Position numbers and translations under genes: made by a program. A model generated the notes under the pieces. That model saw only the letters and a program-made list of their open reading frames with translations. It was not told the origin of the DNA and did no database searches. Of a DNA stretch of 64,000 bases, positions 1 to 13,247 are shown piece after piece. This stretch comes from Streptomyces chartreusis NRRL 3882 (lineage in GTDB: Bacteria; Actinomycetota; Actinomycetes; Streptomycetales; Streptomycetaceae): assembly GCF_900236475.1 (NCBI RefSeq), contig NZ_LT963352.1, positions 434,001 through 498,000 on the forward strand, read 5' to 3'. Within the stretch, counting starts at the first letter, position 1. Each line of letters starts with the position of its first letter.

Positions 1-21
1 CGAGATCAGGACGCGACTGCC

Positions 22-825
22 ATGAACCACGACACCCCCACCCCCTCCGGCACGAAAGACGTCATCTCTTCACACTCCGTGTTCGGCGCACCGTGCTGGG
101 TGAGTCTGACCAGCAGGGACGTCAAGGCGACCGAGGAGTTCTACGGGGCCGTGCTGGGCTGGCAATGGCGGCCGGCCAAACTCGGCGACCGGTTCCGGAT
201 CGCCCTGGCGGACGGCTCGCCGGTGGCCGGTATCGCGGGGGTGGCCACCATGTGGCAGATGGCGGTCGCGTGGACGCCGTACTTCGCCGTGCGGAGCGCG
301 GACGACGCGGTGGCGCGGGTGCAGGAACGCATGGGCACGGTCGCGGTCGGGCCGATCTCGCTGCCGCCGGGGCGGGCGGCGCTGCTGGCCGACCGGGACG
401 GGGCGACCTTCGGGATCTGGGAGGGCGACCTGTTCACCGACTGGGAGACCTGGCGCAACGCCCAGCCGGCCTTCATCACGCTGCACACGCGTGACGCCTT
501 CGACGCCGCCATCTTCTACGGCGAGGTCCTCGACTGGGCGTCGGAGAGTCCCGGCTGCTGCGAGGTCCACTACGAGGGCGGGGAGGTCGTGCTGCGCAGC
601 CGCGGAGACGTGGTGGCGCGGATCGAGTCGGGAGCGCTGGAGGCGGCTCCCGACCCGACGATCCGGCCGCACTGGCAGGTCCACTTCAGCGTCGACGACG
701 TCGAGGCCTGCACCCGGGCCGCGGAACTGCACGGTGGCAGCGTGCTGTCCAAGGGCAGCGACGAGGCCGTGCTGCGCGACCACGACGGCGCGCAGTTCAC
801 GGTGACGGCGCGCCGGGGCCGCTGA
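22..825 (+). CDS. Two-domain VOC (glyoxalase/bleomycin-resistance) family protein
   Basis: A 267-residue protein with two tandem vicinal-oxygen-chelate (VOC) modules. Module 1 (about residues 25-135) opens with PCWVSLTSRDVKATEEFYG and module 2 (about 145-260) has ITLHTRDAFDAAIFYGEVL. This is the layout of the VOC proteins usually annotated as glyoxalase or hydroxylase-like. The substrate cannot be told from sequence. The ATG at 22 has an AGGA about nine bases upstream, close to the window edge, so a longer N-terminus cannot be excluded but is not needed for the fold. It converges on the glgX gene with 43 bp between stops, so it is not part of the glycogen operon. No signal peptide or membrane segment is visible. 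Confidence 0.8.
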   Translation: MNHDTPTPSGTKDVISSHSVFGAPCWVSLTSRDVKATEEFYGAVLGWQWRPAKLGDRFRIALADGSPVAGIAGVATMWQMAVAWTPYFAVRSADDAVARVQERMGTVAVGPISLPPGRAALLADRDGATFGIWEGDLFTDWETWRNAQPAFITLHTRDAFDAAIFYGEVLDWASESPGCCEVHYEGGEVVLRSRGDVVARIESGALEAAPDPTIRPHWQVHFSVDDVEACTRAAELHGGSVLSKGSDEAVLRDHDGAQFTVTARRGR

Positions 826-868
826 CGTCGCGACTCCCCCGATCCGCTGCTCCCCCGATCCTCGTCAC

Positions 869-3012
<2,144 letters not shown>

Positions 3013-3016
<4 letters not shown>

Positions 3017-3525
3017 CGGGCGTCCTCCAGGACCTCTTCCGGTGTACTGGCCGGGCCGGCCAGCTGCGCGACGCGCACCTCGCGGGGCACGTCGAGGCCC
3101 TCGCTAAGCTGCGGGGCGGGCGCGGTCGGCACCAGCGGGACACGTTCGCCGGCCCGGGCGCGCTGCGAGAACCAGATGACCTTGCTGCCGGTCTCGGTGG
3201 CGCAGCAGCCCCAGCCGTCGCTCATCGCCGCGAGGTGTTCCAGGCAGCCACGCAGCTCCTGGTCCGGGCGCAGAGCGCGGTCGTTGTCCCCGATGGCGGT
3301 GATCAGGTGCTGGCCGTTCCACCACATCTCGATCGACGTGTTCTTGTCCGTGGCGTGCTCGTCGATGGCCTTGAGCAGCATCTCGGCACCGCCGCAGACG
3401 GGCTGGATCAGGTTGTCCAGGTCCCAGAACCTCAGGTGAGCGGCCAGAATGCGGCTGACCTGTCCCACCCGTTCCGGGCTGACTTCCACGTCGAGGTGGT
3501 AGTAGCAGGGCACTGCGGTCTTCAT
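3013..3525 (-). CDS. Degenerate RsbW-like ATP-binding protein of the glycogen cluster
   Basis: About 170 residues, starting at [20 protein letters not shown] (ATG 3525, GGAG about eight bases upstream). An upstream in-frame start at 3540 is less well placed. The middle resembles the N-box region of RsbW/SpoIIAB-type HATPases ([15 protein letters not shown]), then AIGDNDRAL where a DxGxG motif would sit, and a closing [17 protein letters not shown] segment like the C-terminal part of Streptomyces anti-sigma-type proteins. The ATP-lid glycines are poorly kept, so kinase activity is doubtful. The C-terminal 45 residues look disordered. It is coupled to glgX by a GTGA overlap. Its association with glycogen genes suggests a regulatory partner for storage metabolism; that is inference. 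Confidence 0.65.
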
Positions 3526-3887
3526 CGGTCGGCTCCTCACCGCGAAGCTCAGCTCCTCCTCGCTCCCGCGGTCCTGCGGGACGAGCCCCGAACACGGAAC
3601 GTGAGCGCGTATCGCTTCTGAGTCACCCTCAGACTGAGGGTGCTAGCCCGTTCGTGCAACACGAGCGCACAGTTGATGCCCCTGACCGCCCAAGTGAGCA
3701 AGTCTTGACAGGCCTGGGCGACTCGGCCGAGCCATTGTTGGTTGAAGATCCAACAAGACGCTGCGTCGCCGCCCGTGCACCATGTGTGAAGAACTCGATC
3801 GCCGTTACGGGTCCGTGCCGCTGTGCACGGCCGCCGTCCGACCGTCGGGAGACCGTGTCCCTCGAAGCCCGAAAGGTGATCGGCGCC
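3526..3887. other. Divergent intergenic region between the RsbW-like gene and the DUF5133 gene
   Basis: About 360 bases without a convincing gene. It must hold the promoters of the minus-strand RsbW-like/glgX pair and of the plus-strand DUF5133 gene. Visible structure: a 6-bp-arm hairpin at 3564-3581 (TCCCGC, loop GGTCCT, GCGGGA), which would lie in the minus-strand leader, and a perfect palindrome at 3624-3642 (separate entry). A frame open from 3654 into the DUF5133 gene has no good start signal before 3888, so I treat it as leader. Confidence 0.5.
3624..3642. promoter_or_regulatory. 19-bp perfect palindrome, candidate operator
   Basis: CACCCTCAG, a single A, then CTGAGGGTG: nine-base arms around one centre base. 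It sits about 100 bases upstream of the minus-strand start (3525) and about 245 bases upstream of the plus-strand start (3888). No run of T follows on either strand, so an operator is more likely than a terminator. I do not recognise the motif as a known Streptomyces regulator site. Confidence 0.5.
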
Positions 3888-4211
3888 ATGCTGCTACCCG
3901 CCAAAGCCGAAGTCGCCCGGCAGTTGCGCCGTTACCGGGCCTGGGAACGCGTGATGCTCGCGGCACCGAACGACCGCACGGTGCGGACGACGTTCGAGGA
4001 CTCCGGCTACACGCTCTGCGTCCTGATGGGAAAGCGCTGCGCGCGGGAGGCTGCGGACGCGGCCGAGCGGTATCTGCGCACGAACCAGGTCGCCTATTTG
4101 CAGGAACAGCAGGTCACCTGTCTGCAGGAACAGAACGAACGCCCCCGTCCGGCCACCGCGGTCCGGCGAAGACCGCCGGCGGCGGAACGGCGCTCCCCCG
4201 CGGGACGGTAG
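3888..4211 (+). CDS. DUF5133 family protein
   Basis: A 107-residue protein starting MLLPAKAEVARQLRRYRAW. The DUF5133 signature is visible: N-terminal Pro-rich start, a helix with RRYRAWE, then GYTLCVLMGKRCAREAADAA, which parallels the AYTLCVSTGTRDVERALEVA of the second DUF5133 gene at 27461-27727. The C-terminal 35 residues are basic and Pro/Arg rich, with a Gln/Leu heptad-like stretch (YLQEQQVTCLQEQ). The start at 3888 follows GAAAGGTGAT by eight bases. A hairpin terminator (4240-4257) separates it from glgE. The function of DUF5133 is unknown; in this window both copies sit next to stress or storage genes. Confidence 0.75.
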   Translation: MLLPAKAEVARQLRRYRAWERVMLAAPNDRTVRTTFEDSGYTLCVLMGKRCAREAADAAERYLRTNQVAYLQEQQVTCLQEQNERPRPATAVRRRPPAAERRSPAGR

Positions 4212-4239
4212 CCGCCTTCCCGCACGTCCTGTCCCTGAA

Positions 4240-4257
4240 CCGGGCCCGTGGGCCCGG
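4240..4257 (+). terminator. Hairpin terminator between the DUF5133 gene and glgE
   Basis: CCGGGCCC-GT-GGGCCCGG, perfect eight-base arms with a two-base centre, followed by CTTTCG. It lies 29 bases past the DUF5133 stop and 28 bases before the glgE start, so it may end the first transcript or attenuate readthrough into glgE. Confidence 0.5.
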
Positions 4258-4284
4258 CTTTCGAGCACGGTGGAGGTGAGGACC

Positions 4285-6278
4285 ATGAGTAGGACCCGGG
4301 CCATCGGCCGTATCCCGGTACGGGACGTCCGCCCGGCCGTGGAGAGCGGCAACCGGCCGGCCAAGGCGGTCGTGGGAGAGACGTTCGAGGTCACCGCCAC
4401 CGTGTTCCGGGAGGGGCACGACGCGGTCGCCGCCAACGTCGTCCTGAAGGATCCGGAGGGCCGCCCCGGCCCGTGGACACCGATGCGGGAGCTGGCCCCG
4501 GGCAGCGACCGCTGGGGAGCCGAGGTCACCGCGGACGCCGTCGGCCGCTGGACGTTCCGGGTGGAGGCCTGGAGCGACCCGGTGGCCACCTGGCGCCACA
4601 CGGCGGGCATAAAGGTACCGGCCGGGATCGACCCGGGTCTGGTCCTCGAAGAAGGCGCCGAACTCTACGAGCGAGCGGCGGCCGGCGTTCCCAAGGAAGC
4701 CGGCCGCGGTGTGCTGCTCGACGCCGCGGAGGCGCTGCGCGACGACGCGCTGACCCCGGTGGCGCGGCTGGCGGCGGCGCTGACGCCGGAGGTGGACGAG
4801 GTGCTGGCTCGCCATCCGCTGCGGGACCTGGTCACCACCTCCGAGCCGCTGCCCCTGCTCGTCGAGCGGGAACGGGCCCTGTACGGCTCCTGGTACGAGT
4901 TCTTCCCCCGCTCCGAGGGCACCCGGCAGCAACCCCACGGCACCTTCCGCACCGCCGCCCGCCGCCTGCCGGCGATCGCCGCGATGGGCTTCGACGTGGT
5001 CTACCTGCCCCCGATCCACCCCATCGGCACCACCTTCCGCAAAGGCAGGAACAACACCCTCTCCCCCGGCCCCGACGACGTCGGCGTGCCCTGGGCCATC
5101 GGCTCCCCCGAAGGCGGCCACGACGCCGTCCACCCCCAGCTGGGCACCCTGGAGGACTTCACCCGGTTCGTCGGCCAGGCCCGCGACCTGGGCCTGGAGA
5201 TCGCCCTGGACTTCGCCCTGCAGTGCTCCCCGGACCACCCCTGGGTCCACAAACACCCCGAGTGGTTCCACCACCGCCCCGACGGCACCATCGCCTACGC
5301 GGAGAACCCGCCCAAGAAGTACCAGGACATCTACCCCATCGCCTTCGACGCCGACATGGACGGCCTGATCGCCGAGACCTGCCGGGTGCTGCGGCACTGG
5401 ATGGACGCCGGGGTACGGATCTTCCGGGTGGACAATCCCCACACCAAGCCGGTCGTCTTCTGGGAGCGGGTCATCGCGGACATCAACCGCACCGACCCCG
5501 ACGTGATCTTCCTGGCCGAGGCCTTCACCCGCCCCGCGATGATGCACACCCTGGCCCAGATTGGCTTCCAGCAGTCCTACACCTACTTCACCTGGCGCAA
5601 CTCCAAGCAGGAGCTGACCGAGTACCTCACGGAACTGTCCGGCGAGGCCGCCTCGTACATGCGGCCGAACTTCTTCGTCAACACCCCCGACATCCTGCAC
5701 GCCTACCTCCAGCACGGCGGCCGCCCCGCCTTCGAGGTCCGCGCCGTCCTCGCGGCCACCCTCTCCCCCACCTGGGGCATCTACTCCGGCTACGAACTGT
5801 GCGAGAACACCCCGCTCAGCCAGGGCAGCGAGGAGTACCTCGACTCGGAGAAGTACCAGCTCAGGCACCGCGACTGGGACGCCGCCGAACGCGAGGGCCG
5901 CACCATCACCCCGCTGATCACCAAACTCAACACCATCCGGCGGGAACACCCCGCGCTGCACCGGCTCAGGAACCTCCGCTTCCACCACACCGACAACGAC
6001 GCGCTCATCGCGTACAGCAAGCGCACCGGGTCCGACGTCGTCCTGGTGGTCGCCAACCTCGACCCCCACCACGCCCAGGAGGGCACGGTCTCGTTGGACA
6101 TGCCGCAACTCGGCCTGGACTGGCACGAGTCGGTGCCGGTGCGCGACGAGCTCACCGGCGAGACCTACCACTGGAGCAGGAACAACTACGTGCGCCTGGA
6201 GCCGGGGCGGGCTCCCGCACACGTCTTCCACGTCCAGTCGCCGCCCGCCGCGCAAGGGAACGGAGGGGCAGGAACGCC

Positions 6279-6282
<4 letters not shown>
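4285..6282 (+). CDS. glgE: Alpha-1,4-glucan:maltose-1-phosphate maltosyltransferase GlgE
   Basis: A 665-residue GH13_3 enzyme that transfers maltosyl units from alpha-maltose 1-phosphate onto the non-reducing end of alpha-1,4-glucans, releasing phosphate. An N-terminal beta domain ([20 protein letters not shown]) precedes the barrel with [12 protein letters not shown]. The expected catalytic residues are present: nucleophile Asp383 in [10 protein letters not shown], acid/base Glu412 in FLAEAFTRP and Asp469 in NTPDILH. Their spacing is the same as in the characterised S. coelicolor GlgE as I recall it. The ATG at 4285 is chosen because GGAGGTGAGG precedes it; a GTG at 4270 would lie within that ribosome site. 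The stop overlaps the treS start (ATGA). Confidence 0.96.
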
Positions 6283-7997
<1,715 letters not shown>

Positions 7998-8025
7998 GCA
8001 CGCGCCGACGAAAGGAGGCGTGACC

Positions 8026-9396
8026 ATGCCGAAGACCGCATCCCTCCGCCCGAGTCTCACGCGCCTGGCCGAGCCCATGGAGTCGCTCGGCGGGCTGCTG
8101 CGCGACTGGCTGCCCCGGCAGCGCTGGTTCGCGGGCAAGGACCGGCCCGTGACGGAGCTCGGCCTGCTGTCGATGACCGAGTTGTTCCCGGGCTGTCTGC
8201 ACGTGCTGGTCCACGCCGGTCACGCCGGTCACACGGGTGTGCCCTCCCCGGGCGGCGCTCTCCCGGCCGGCGACTGCTACCAGCTCCTGCTCGGCGTACG
8301 GGAGCACCCGTCGCCGCGTCTCGGACGGGCGCTCATCGGGCGGGTCCAGGACGGGCCGCTGGCCGGTCTGACGGTCTACGACGCGCTGCACGACCCCCGT
8401 TCGGCTCAGCTGCTCCTGGACCGGTTGCGGCACCCCGGCACCGCCGGTCCCCTGCGGTTCGACTGCGAGCCGGACCAGCCGGTGCCCGGCGGACTCGTGC
8501 CGCGGCTGCTGGACGCGGAGCAGTCCAACTCCTCGCTGGTGTACGGCGACGAGTACATCCTGAAGGTCTTCCGGCGCATCCAGCCGGGCGTGAACCCGGA
8601 CCTGGAGGTGCCGGGAGCGTTGGCCAGGCAGGGCTGCCACCGGGTGCCCGCGCCCGTGGCCTGGTTCCAGACGAAGCATCCGTTCAAGGCCACCCTCGGC
8701 GTGCTCCAGCCGTATCTGCGGGACGCCTCCGACGGCTGGACGCTGGCGCTGCACGCCCTGGCCGCCGGCGACGACTTCACGGTCCAGGCGCGGGCGCTGG
8801 GCGCGGCCACGGCGGAGGTGCACCTCGCGCTCGCCTCGGCCTTCCCGGTCGGCGAGCCCGGGGAGAACGGGCGCACGGCGACCGCGATGACCGAGCGGCT
8901 GGCCGCCGCCGCGCACTGCGTGCCCGCGCTCCAGCCGTACGTGCCGGGCCTGCAGACCGCGTTCGCCGCCCTCACCACCTGCGACGCCGGGCCGCCCGCC
9001 CAGCGCATCCACGGCGACCTGCACCTGGGTCAGGTGCTGCGGGCCGGACGCGAGTGGTTCGTCATCGACTTCGAGGGCGAGCCGTCCCGGCCGCTCTCCG
9101 AACGGCGCAGCGCCCACTCCCCCGTGCGGGACATCGCCGGGATGCTGCGCTCCTTCGACTACGCCGCCCGGCAGCGCCGCCCCTGGCGCCCGGAGTGGGC
9201 GCGACGCTGCCGCGAGGCCTACTGCGGGGGCTATGCCGCCCGCGCCGGCTGGGACCCGCGCAAGAAGCACGGGCTGCTCCGGGCCTACGAGACGGACCGG
9301 GCCGTGTACGAGGTGCTGTACGAGGCACGGCACCGCCCCGACTGGCTGCCTGTACCGATGGCGGCGATCGAGCGCCTCGCTGTGAGAGGAGACTGA
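8026..9396 (+). CDS. mak: Maltokinase (Mak/Pep2), maltose to maltose 1-phosphate
   Basis: A 456-residue maltokinase that phosphorylates maltose to alpha-maltose 1-phosphate, the GlgE donor. Family marks: N-terminal LLRDWLPRQRWFAGKDRPV, the central LLDAEQSNSSLVYGDEYILK segment, and the catalytic loop HGDLHLGQVL followed by FVIDFEGEPS, the counterpart of the phosphotransferase HxD...DxE signature. The ATG at 8026 is chosen because AAAGGAGG ends about seven bases upstream; the GTG at 8020 is too close to that site. It lies 28 bases after treS and three bases before the GTG of glgB, so all four genes are very likely one operon. Confidence 0.93.
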   Translation: MPKTASLRPSLTRLAEPMESLGGLLRDWLPRQRWFAGKDRPVTELGLLSMTELFPGCLHVLVHAGHAGHTGVPSPGGALPAGDCYQLLLGVREHPSPRLGRALIGRVQDGPLAGLTVYDALHDPRSAQLLLDRLRHPGTAGPLRFDCEPDQPVPGGLVPRLLDAEQSNSSLVYGDEYILKVFRRIQPGVNPDLEVPGALARQGCHRVPAPVAWFQTKHPFKATLGVLQPYLRDASDGWTLALHALAAGDDFTVQARALGAATAEVHLALASAFPVGEPGENGRTATAMTERLAAAAHCVPALQPYVPGLQTAFAALTTCDAGPPAQRIHGDLHLGQVLRAGREWFVIDFEGEPSRPLSERRSAHSPVRDIAGMLRSFDYAARQRRPWRPEWARRCREAYCGGYAARAGWDPRKKHGLLRAYETDRAVYEVLYEARHRPDWLPVPMAAIERLAVRGD

Positions 9397-9399
9397 GCC

Positions 9400-11607
9400 G
9401 TGGCCCTGCGCGACACCTCAATCCCGGAGCCGTCCGGCCCGGTCCCGGGCGCGACCGCGCCCGCCCTGAGCCCGGAGGACCGCGGACGCCTGCTGGCGGG
9501 CGCCCACCACGATCCGCACGCCCTGCTGGGCGCACACCCGGTCCCGGGCGGGATCGTGTTCCGGGCGCTGCGCCCCTTCGCCCGCTCGGTGAGCGTGGTG
9601 ACCGGCGGCAAGCGCACCCCGCTCGTCTCGGAGGGCGACGGCCTGTTCTCCGGCGTGCTGCCGCTGGCGGAGATCCCCGCCTACACGCTGCACGTGGCGT
9701 ACGAGGGCGGCGAGCAGGAGGTGCACGACCCGTACCGTTTCCTGCCCGCGCTCGGCGAGCTCGACCTGCACCTGATCCGCGAGGGCCGGCACGAGCAGCT
9801 GTGGCAGGCGCTCGGTGCGCAGCCGATGACCCACCAGGGCGTGACGGGCACCCGGTTCACGGTGTGGGCGCCGAACGCGCAGGGCGTGCGGGTCGCGGCG
9901 GACTTCACCTACTGGGACGGGACGCAGTTCCCGATGCGGTCGCTCGGCGCGTCCGGCGTGTGGGAGCTGTTCCTGCCCGGCGTCGGCGAGGGCACGGCCT
10001 ACAAGTTCGAGATCACCTCCCGGTACGGCCACCGCTTCCTGAAGGCGGACCCGATGGCGCGCCGCACCGAGGAGCCGCCCGACACGGCGTCGATCGTGAC
10101 GGCCTCGCACTACGAGTGGGGTGACGCTCAGTGGATGGCGCACCGCGCGGACAGGCCGGTGCACGAGGCGCCGTTCTCGGTGTACGAGGTGCATCTGCCG
10201 TCCTGGCGGCCGGGGCTGGGCTACCGGCAGCTCGCCGAGGAACTCCCGGCGTACGTCAAGGACCTCGGGTTCACCCACGTCGAGCTGATGCCGGTCGCCG
10301 AGCACCCCTTCCACGGCTCCTGGGGCTACCAGGTCACCGGCTTCTACGCGCCGACCGCGCGGCTCGGCAGCCCGGACGACTTCCGGTACTTCGTCGACGC
10401 CTGCCACCGGGCGGGCATCGGCGTGATCATGGACTGGGTGCCGGCGCACTTCCCGAAGGACGACTGGGCACTGGCCCGGTTCGACGGGGACCCGCTGTAC
10501 GAGCCCGGGGACGCGCGGCGCGCCGAGCACCCGGACTGGGGCACCTACGAGTTCGACTTCGCCCGCACCGAGGTGCGCAACTTCCTCGTGGCGAACGCGG
10601 TGTACTGGTGCGAGGAGTTCCACATCGACGGGCTGCGCGTGGACGCGGTGGCGTCCATGCTCTACCTGGACTACTCGCGCGAGGACGGCCAGTGGGAGCC
10701 CAACGCCTACGGCGGCCGGGAGGACCTGGCGGCCATGGCGTTCCTCCAGGAGATGAACGCGACCGTGTACCGGCGCGCCCCCGGCGTGGTGACGATCGCC
10801 GAGGAGTCGACGGCTTGGGGCGGGGTGACGCAGCCCACCGACCGCGGCGGGCTCGGTTTCGGGCTGAAGTGGAACATGGGCTGGATGCACGACTCGCTGG
10901 AGTACCTCGCCCACGAGCCGGTGCACCGCAAGTACCACCACCACGAGATGACGTTCTCGATGGTGTACGCGTACAGCGAGAACTACGTCCTGCCGATCTC
11001 CCATGACGAGGTCGTGCACGGCAAGCAGGCGCTGGTGTCGAAGGCGCCGGGCGACTGGTGGCAGCGGCGTGCGAACGTCCGCGCCTACCTCGGCTTCATG
11101 TGGAGCCACCCGGGCAAGCAGCTGCTGTTCATGGGGCAGGAGTTCGCGCAGGGCGCCGAGTGGTCGGTGGAGCAGGGGCCGGAGTGGTGGCTGCTCGACG
11201 ACGGCTACCACTCGGCGGGCGACCACCGGGGCGTGCGGGATCTGGTCCGTGACCTGAACACGGCGTACCGGGCGACGCCGGCGCTGTGGCAGTGCGACAC
11301 CCGTCCGGAGGGCTTCCGGTGGGTGGCGGTGGACTCGGCAGACGACAACGTCTTCGCGTTCCTGCGGTACGACGCCGAGGGCGGGGCGCTGCTGGCGGTG
11401 TCGAACTTCTCCCCGGTCGTCCGGCACGACTACGGCCTCTGGGTCCCGGGCGACGCCGTCGCCTGGCAGGAGATCCTGAACACCGACGACCCGCGTTACG
11501 GCGGCAGCGGCGTCACCAACCCGGATCCGGTCAAACCGGAGGACGGCTGTGTCCGGATCACGCTGCCGCCGCTGGCCACCGTGTGGCTGACGCCGTTCGC
11601 TCCGTGA
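9400..11607 (+). CDS. glgB: 1,4-alpha-glucan branching enzyme GlgB
   Basis: A 735-residue GH13_9 branching enzyme that creates alpha-1,6 branches. It carries two N-terminal beta-sandwich regions ([37 protein letters not shown]), the barrel with [12 protein letters not shown], nucleophile Asp415 in [10 protein letters not shown], acid Glu468 in [10 protein letters not shown] and [11 protein letters not shown]. The length matches actinobacterial GlgB. The GTG start at 9400 has GAGAGGAGA about eight bases upstream and lies three bases after the maltokinase stop. It completes the TreS-Mak-GlgE-GlgB pathway; alternating GlgE elongation and GlgB branching builds the alpha-glucan that the divergently encoded GlgX can debranch. 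Confidence 0.96.
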   Translation: MALRDTSIPEPSGPVPGATAPALSPEDRGRLLAGAHHDPHALLGAHPVPGGIVFRALRPFARSVSVVTGGKRTPLVSEGDGLFSGVLPLAEIPAYTLHVAYEGGEQEVHDPYRFLPALGELDLHLIREGRHEQLWQALGAQPMTHQGVTGTRFTVWAPNAQGVRVAADFTYWDGTQFPMRSLGASGVWELFLPGVGEGTAYKFEITSRYGHRFLKADPMARRTEEPPDTASIVTASHYEWGDAQWMAHRADRPVHEAPFSVYEVHLPSWRPGLGYRQLAEELPAYVKDLGFTHVELMPVAEHPFHGSWGYQVTGFYAPTARLGSPDDFRYFVDACHRAGIGVIMDWVPAHFPKDDWALARFDGDPLYEPGDARRAEHPDWGTYEFDFARTEVRNFLVANAVYWCEEFHIDGLRVDAVASMLYLDYSREDGQWEPNAYGGREDLAAMAFLQEMNATVYRRAPGVVTIAEESTAWGGVTQPTDRGGLGFGLKWNMGWMHDSLEYLAHEPVHRKYHHHEMTFSMVYAYSENYVLPISHDEVVHGKQALVSKAPGDWWQRRANVRAYLGFMWSHPGKQLLFMGQEFAQGAEWSVEQGPEWWLLDDGYHSAGDHRGVRDLVRDLNTAYRATPALWQCDTRPEGFRWVAVDSADDNVFAFLRYDAEGGALLAVSNFSPVVRHDYGLWVPGDAVAWQEILNTDDPRYGGSGVTNPDPVKPEDGCVRITLPPLATVWLTPFAP

Positions 11608-11655
11608 AGTCCGGCCGCCGCACCAGGTGTCCGAACCGCATCTGAGGGGCACTGG

Positions 11656-12810
11656 GTGTCGTACCACCGGGAGAACGCCCGGTGGTCGACGCTGCAGGGT
11701 CACGGAAGGGCGGGCAACAGGGTGCGCACCGTCGGAGTGGAGGAGGAGCTCCTCCTGGTCGACCCGGAGACCGGGGAACCGCGGGCGATGTCCGCGGCGG
11801 TGCTCGCCCGGGCCGCGCAGGACGACGCGGATCAGGACGTCTTCGAGAAGGAACTCCACGAGCAGATGCTGGAGTTCGCCACCCATCCGCAGTCGTCCAT
11901 GGAGAGCCTGCGCGCGGAGATCGTCCGCTGCCGCAAGGAGGCGGCCCGGCACGCCGGGGAGATCGGCTGCACGGTCGCGGCGCTCGCCACCTCTCCGCTG
12001 CCGGTCAGTCCCGCGATCGGCGTCAACCGCCGGTATCAGTGGATGGCCGATCAGTACGGCATCGCCACCCGGGAGCAGCTCGTCCTGGGCTGCCATGTGC
12101 ACGTGTCCGTCGAGTCCGACGAGGAGGGCGTCGCGGTCATCGACCGGGTGCGGCCCTGGCTCCAGGTCCTGACGGCGCTCAGTGCGAACTCGCCGTTCTG
12201 GCAGGGCAAGGACACGGGGTACAGCAGCTACCGCAGCCGGGTGTGGCTGCGCTGGCCGTCGGCCGGCCCTACCGAGATCTTCGGCTCGGCCGAGCGGTAC
12301 CACCGTCTCATCGCGGACATGGTGGCCACGGGCGCCCTCCTCGACGACGGGATGATCTACTTCGACGCGCGGCTGTCCCAGCGGTATCCGACGGTGGAGA
12401 TCCGGGTGTCGGACGTCTGTCTGCACTCCGGCACGGCAGCGCTGGTCGCCACGCTCGTGCGCGGGCTGGTCGAGACCGCCGCGCGCGAGTGGCGGGCCGG
12501 CCGGGAACCGCTCGGCCACAGTGTCAGCCTGCTGCGGCTGGCCGACTGGCTGGCCGCCCGGTCCGGTCTTTCGGGCGAGCTGCTGAACCCCGCGACCATG
12601 CGGCGCCTGCCCGCCGAGGCGGTCGTGCGTGCCCTGCTGGACCATGTCGAGGAGGCCCTCGCGGACACCGGTGACCTGGAGCGGGCCCGGGCCGCCTGCG
12701 AGGAGCTGCTGCGGGACGGCAACGGCGCACAGGTGCAGCGCGCGGTGATGGAGCGCACGGGGAACCTGCGGGACGTCGTCACCGAGTGCGTCCGGCACAC
12801 ACAGGCGTGA
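11656..12810 (+). CDS. YbdK-type carboxylate-amine ligase (glutamate-cysteine ligase 2 family)
   Basis: About 384 residues. The core motif VGVEEELLLVDPETGEPR near the N-terminus, then HEQMLEFAT, GCHVHVSVES and RVWLRWPSAGPTEIFGS, mark the GCS2/YbdK branch of glutamate-cysteine ligases. Streptomyces makes mycothiol rather than glutathione, so the true substrate pair is unknown. The GTG at 11656 has TGAGGGG upstream. A GTG at 11722 starting right at RTVGVEEE is an alternative and would remove a 22-residue extension uncommon in the family. It lies 48 bases after glgB and could be cotranscribed. It converges on the small minus-strand membrane-protein gene. Confidence 0.82.
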   Translation: MSYHRENARWSTLQGHGRAGNRVRTVGVEEELLLVDPETGEPRAMSAAVLARAAQDDADQDVFEKELHEQMLEFATHPQSSMESLRAEIVRCRKEAARHAGEIGCTVAALATSPLPVSPAIGVNRRYQWMADQYGIATREQLVLGCHVHVSVESDEEGVAVIDRVRPWLQVLTALSANSPFWQGKDTGYSSYRSRVWLRWPSAGPTEIFGSAERYHRLIADMVATGALLDDGMIYFDARLSQRYPTVEIRVSDVCLHSGTAALVATLVRGLVETAAREWRAGREPLGHSVSLLRLADWLAARSGLSGELLNPATMRRLPAEAVVRALLDHVEEALADTGDLERARAACEELLRDGNGAQVQRAVMERTGNLRDVVTECVRHTQA

Positions 12811-12862
12811 GGCGTCCCGCCTTTCGGGAGACGGGCCCGGAGGACTTCTTCCGGAGGCGGGC

Positions 12863-13096
12863 TCAGAGGATCAGAGCGAGGGCGTAGGCCAGGAAGAACG
12901 CCGCGATCAGCACCACGAGGATCAGGATCACGGCCATCGGTGCCTTGGACCAGCCCTTGGGCGGGTTGTGCGTCTCCCGGGGCCCCGCCTCGGGCAGGCT
13001 GCTCTCCGCGGGCGGGGTCTCCCCGGGCGGTACGCCGCCGCCCGGTTCCAGGCCGGAGCTGCGTTCGGGTTCGGGATCGGGACTGATGTGACTCAT
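12863..13096 (-). CDS. Small single-span membrane protein, DUF6480-like
   Basis: A 77-residue protein. The N-terminal 50 residues are acidic and Pro/Gly rich (GLEPGGGVPPGETPPAESS), followed by NPPKGWSKAP and one strong membrane span to the C-terminus (MAVILILVVLIAAFFLAYAL). This arrangement matches the small Streptomyces DUF6480 proteins as I remember them. The ATG at 13096 has a GGGGGA stretch upstream. It is divergent from the acyl-CoA synthetase gene. Function unknown. Confidence 0.7.
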   Translation of the reverse strand: MSHISPDPEPERSSGLEPGGGVPPGETPPAESSLPEAGPRETHNPPKGWSKAPMAVILILVVLIAAFFLAYALALIL

Positions 13097-13247
13097 GCCG
13101 TCCGGGTCCCCCGATCACGCCGAGATCATCAGCGGGACGACTTCCGTATTTCACGACCCCCGAGGGCCCCGGCTCGACTACATTCGAGCCCCGCCGATGA
13201 CGCTACCCGTCGGCAATGTCACGCCCCGTACCCGTCAGGAGCAGTGC

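Noticed and set aside
9418..12798. 1126-codon open frame on the minus strand opposite glgB and the YbdK gene
   Set aside because: It spans two well-supported plus-strand genes and has shadow composition (His/Arg/Val/Gly rich). The real genes carry clear catalytic motifs.
12811..12862. Convergent terminator between the YbdK and small membrane-protein genes
   Set aside because: Complementary segments (CCGGAGGA with TCTTCCGG) contain a mismatch and almost no loop; not strong enough to call.
13203..13224. SigB-type promoter for the DUF6480-like gene
   Set aside because: GCGT and GGGTAG occur on the minus strand but are only 12 bases apart and over 100 bases from the start codon.
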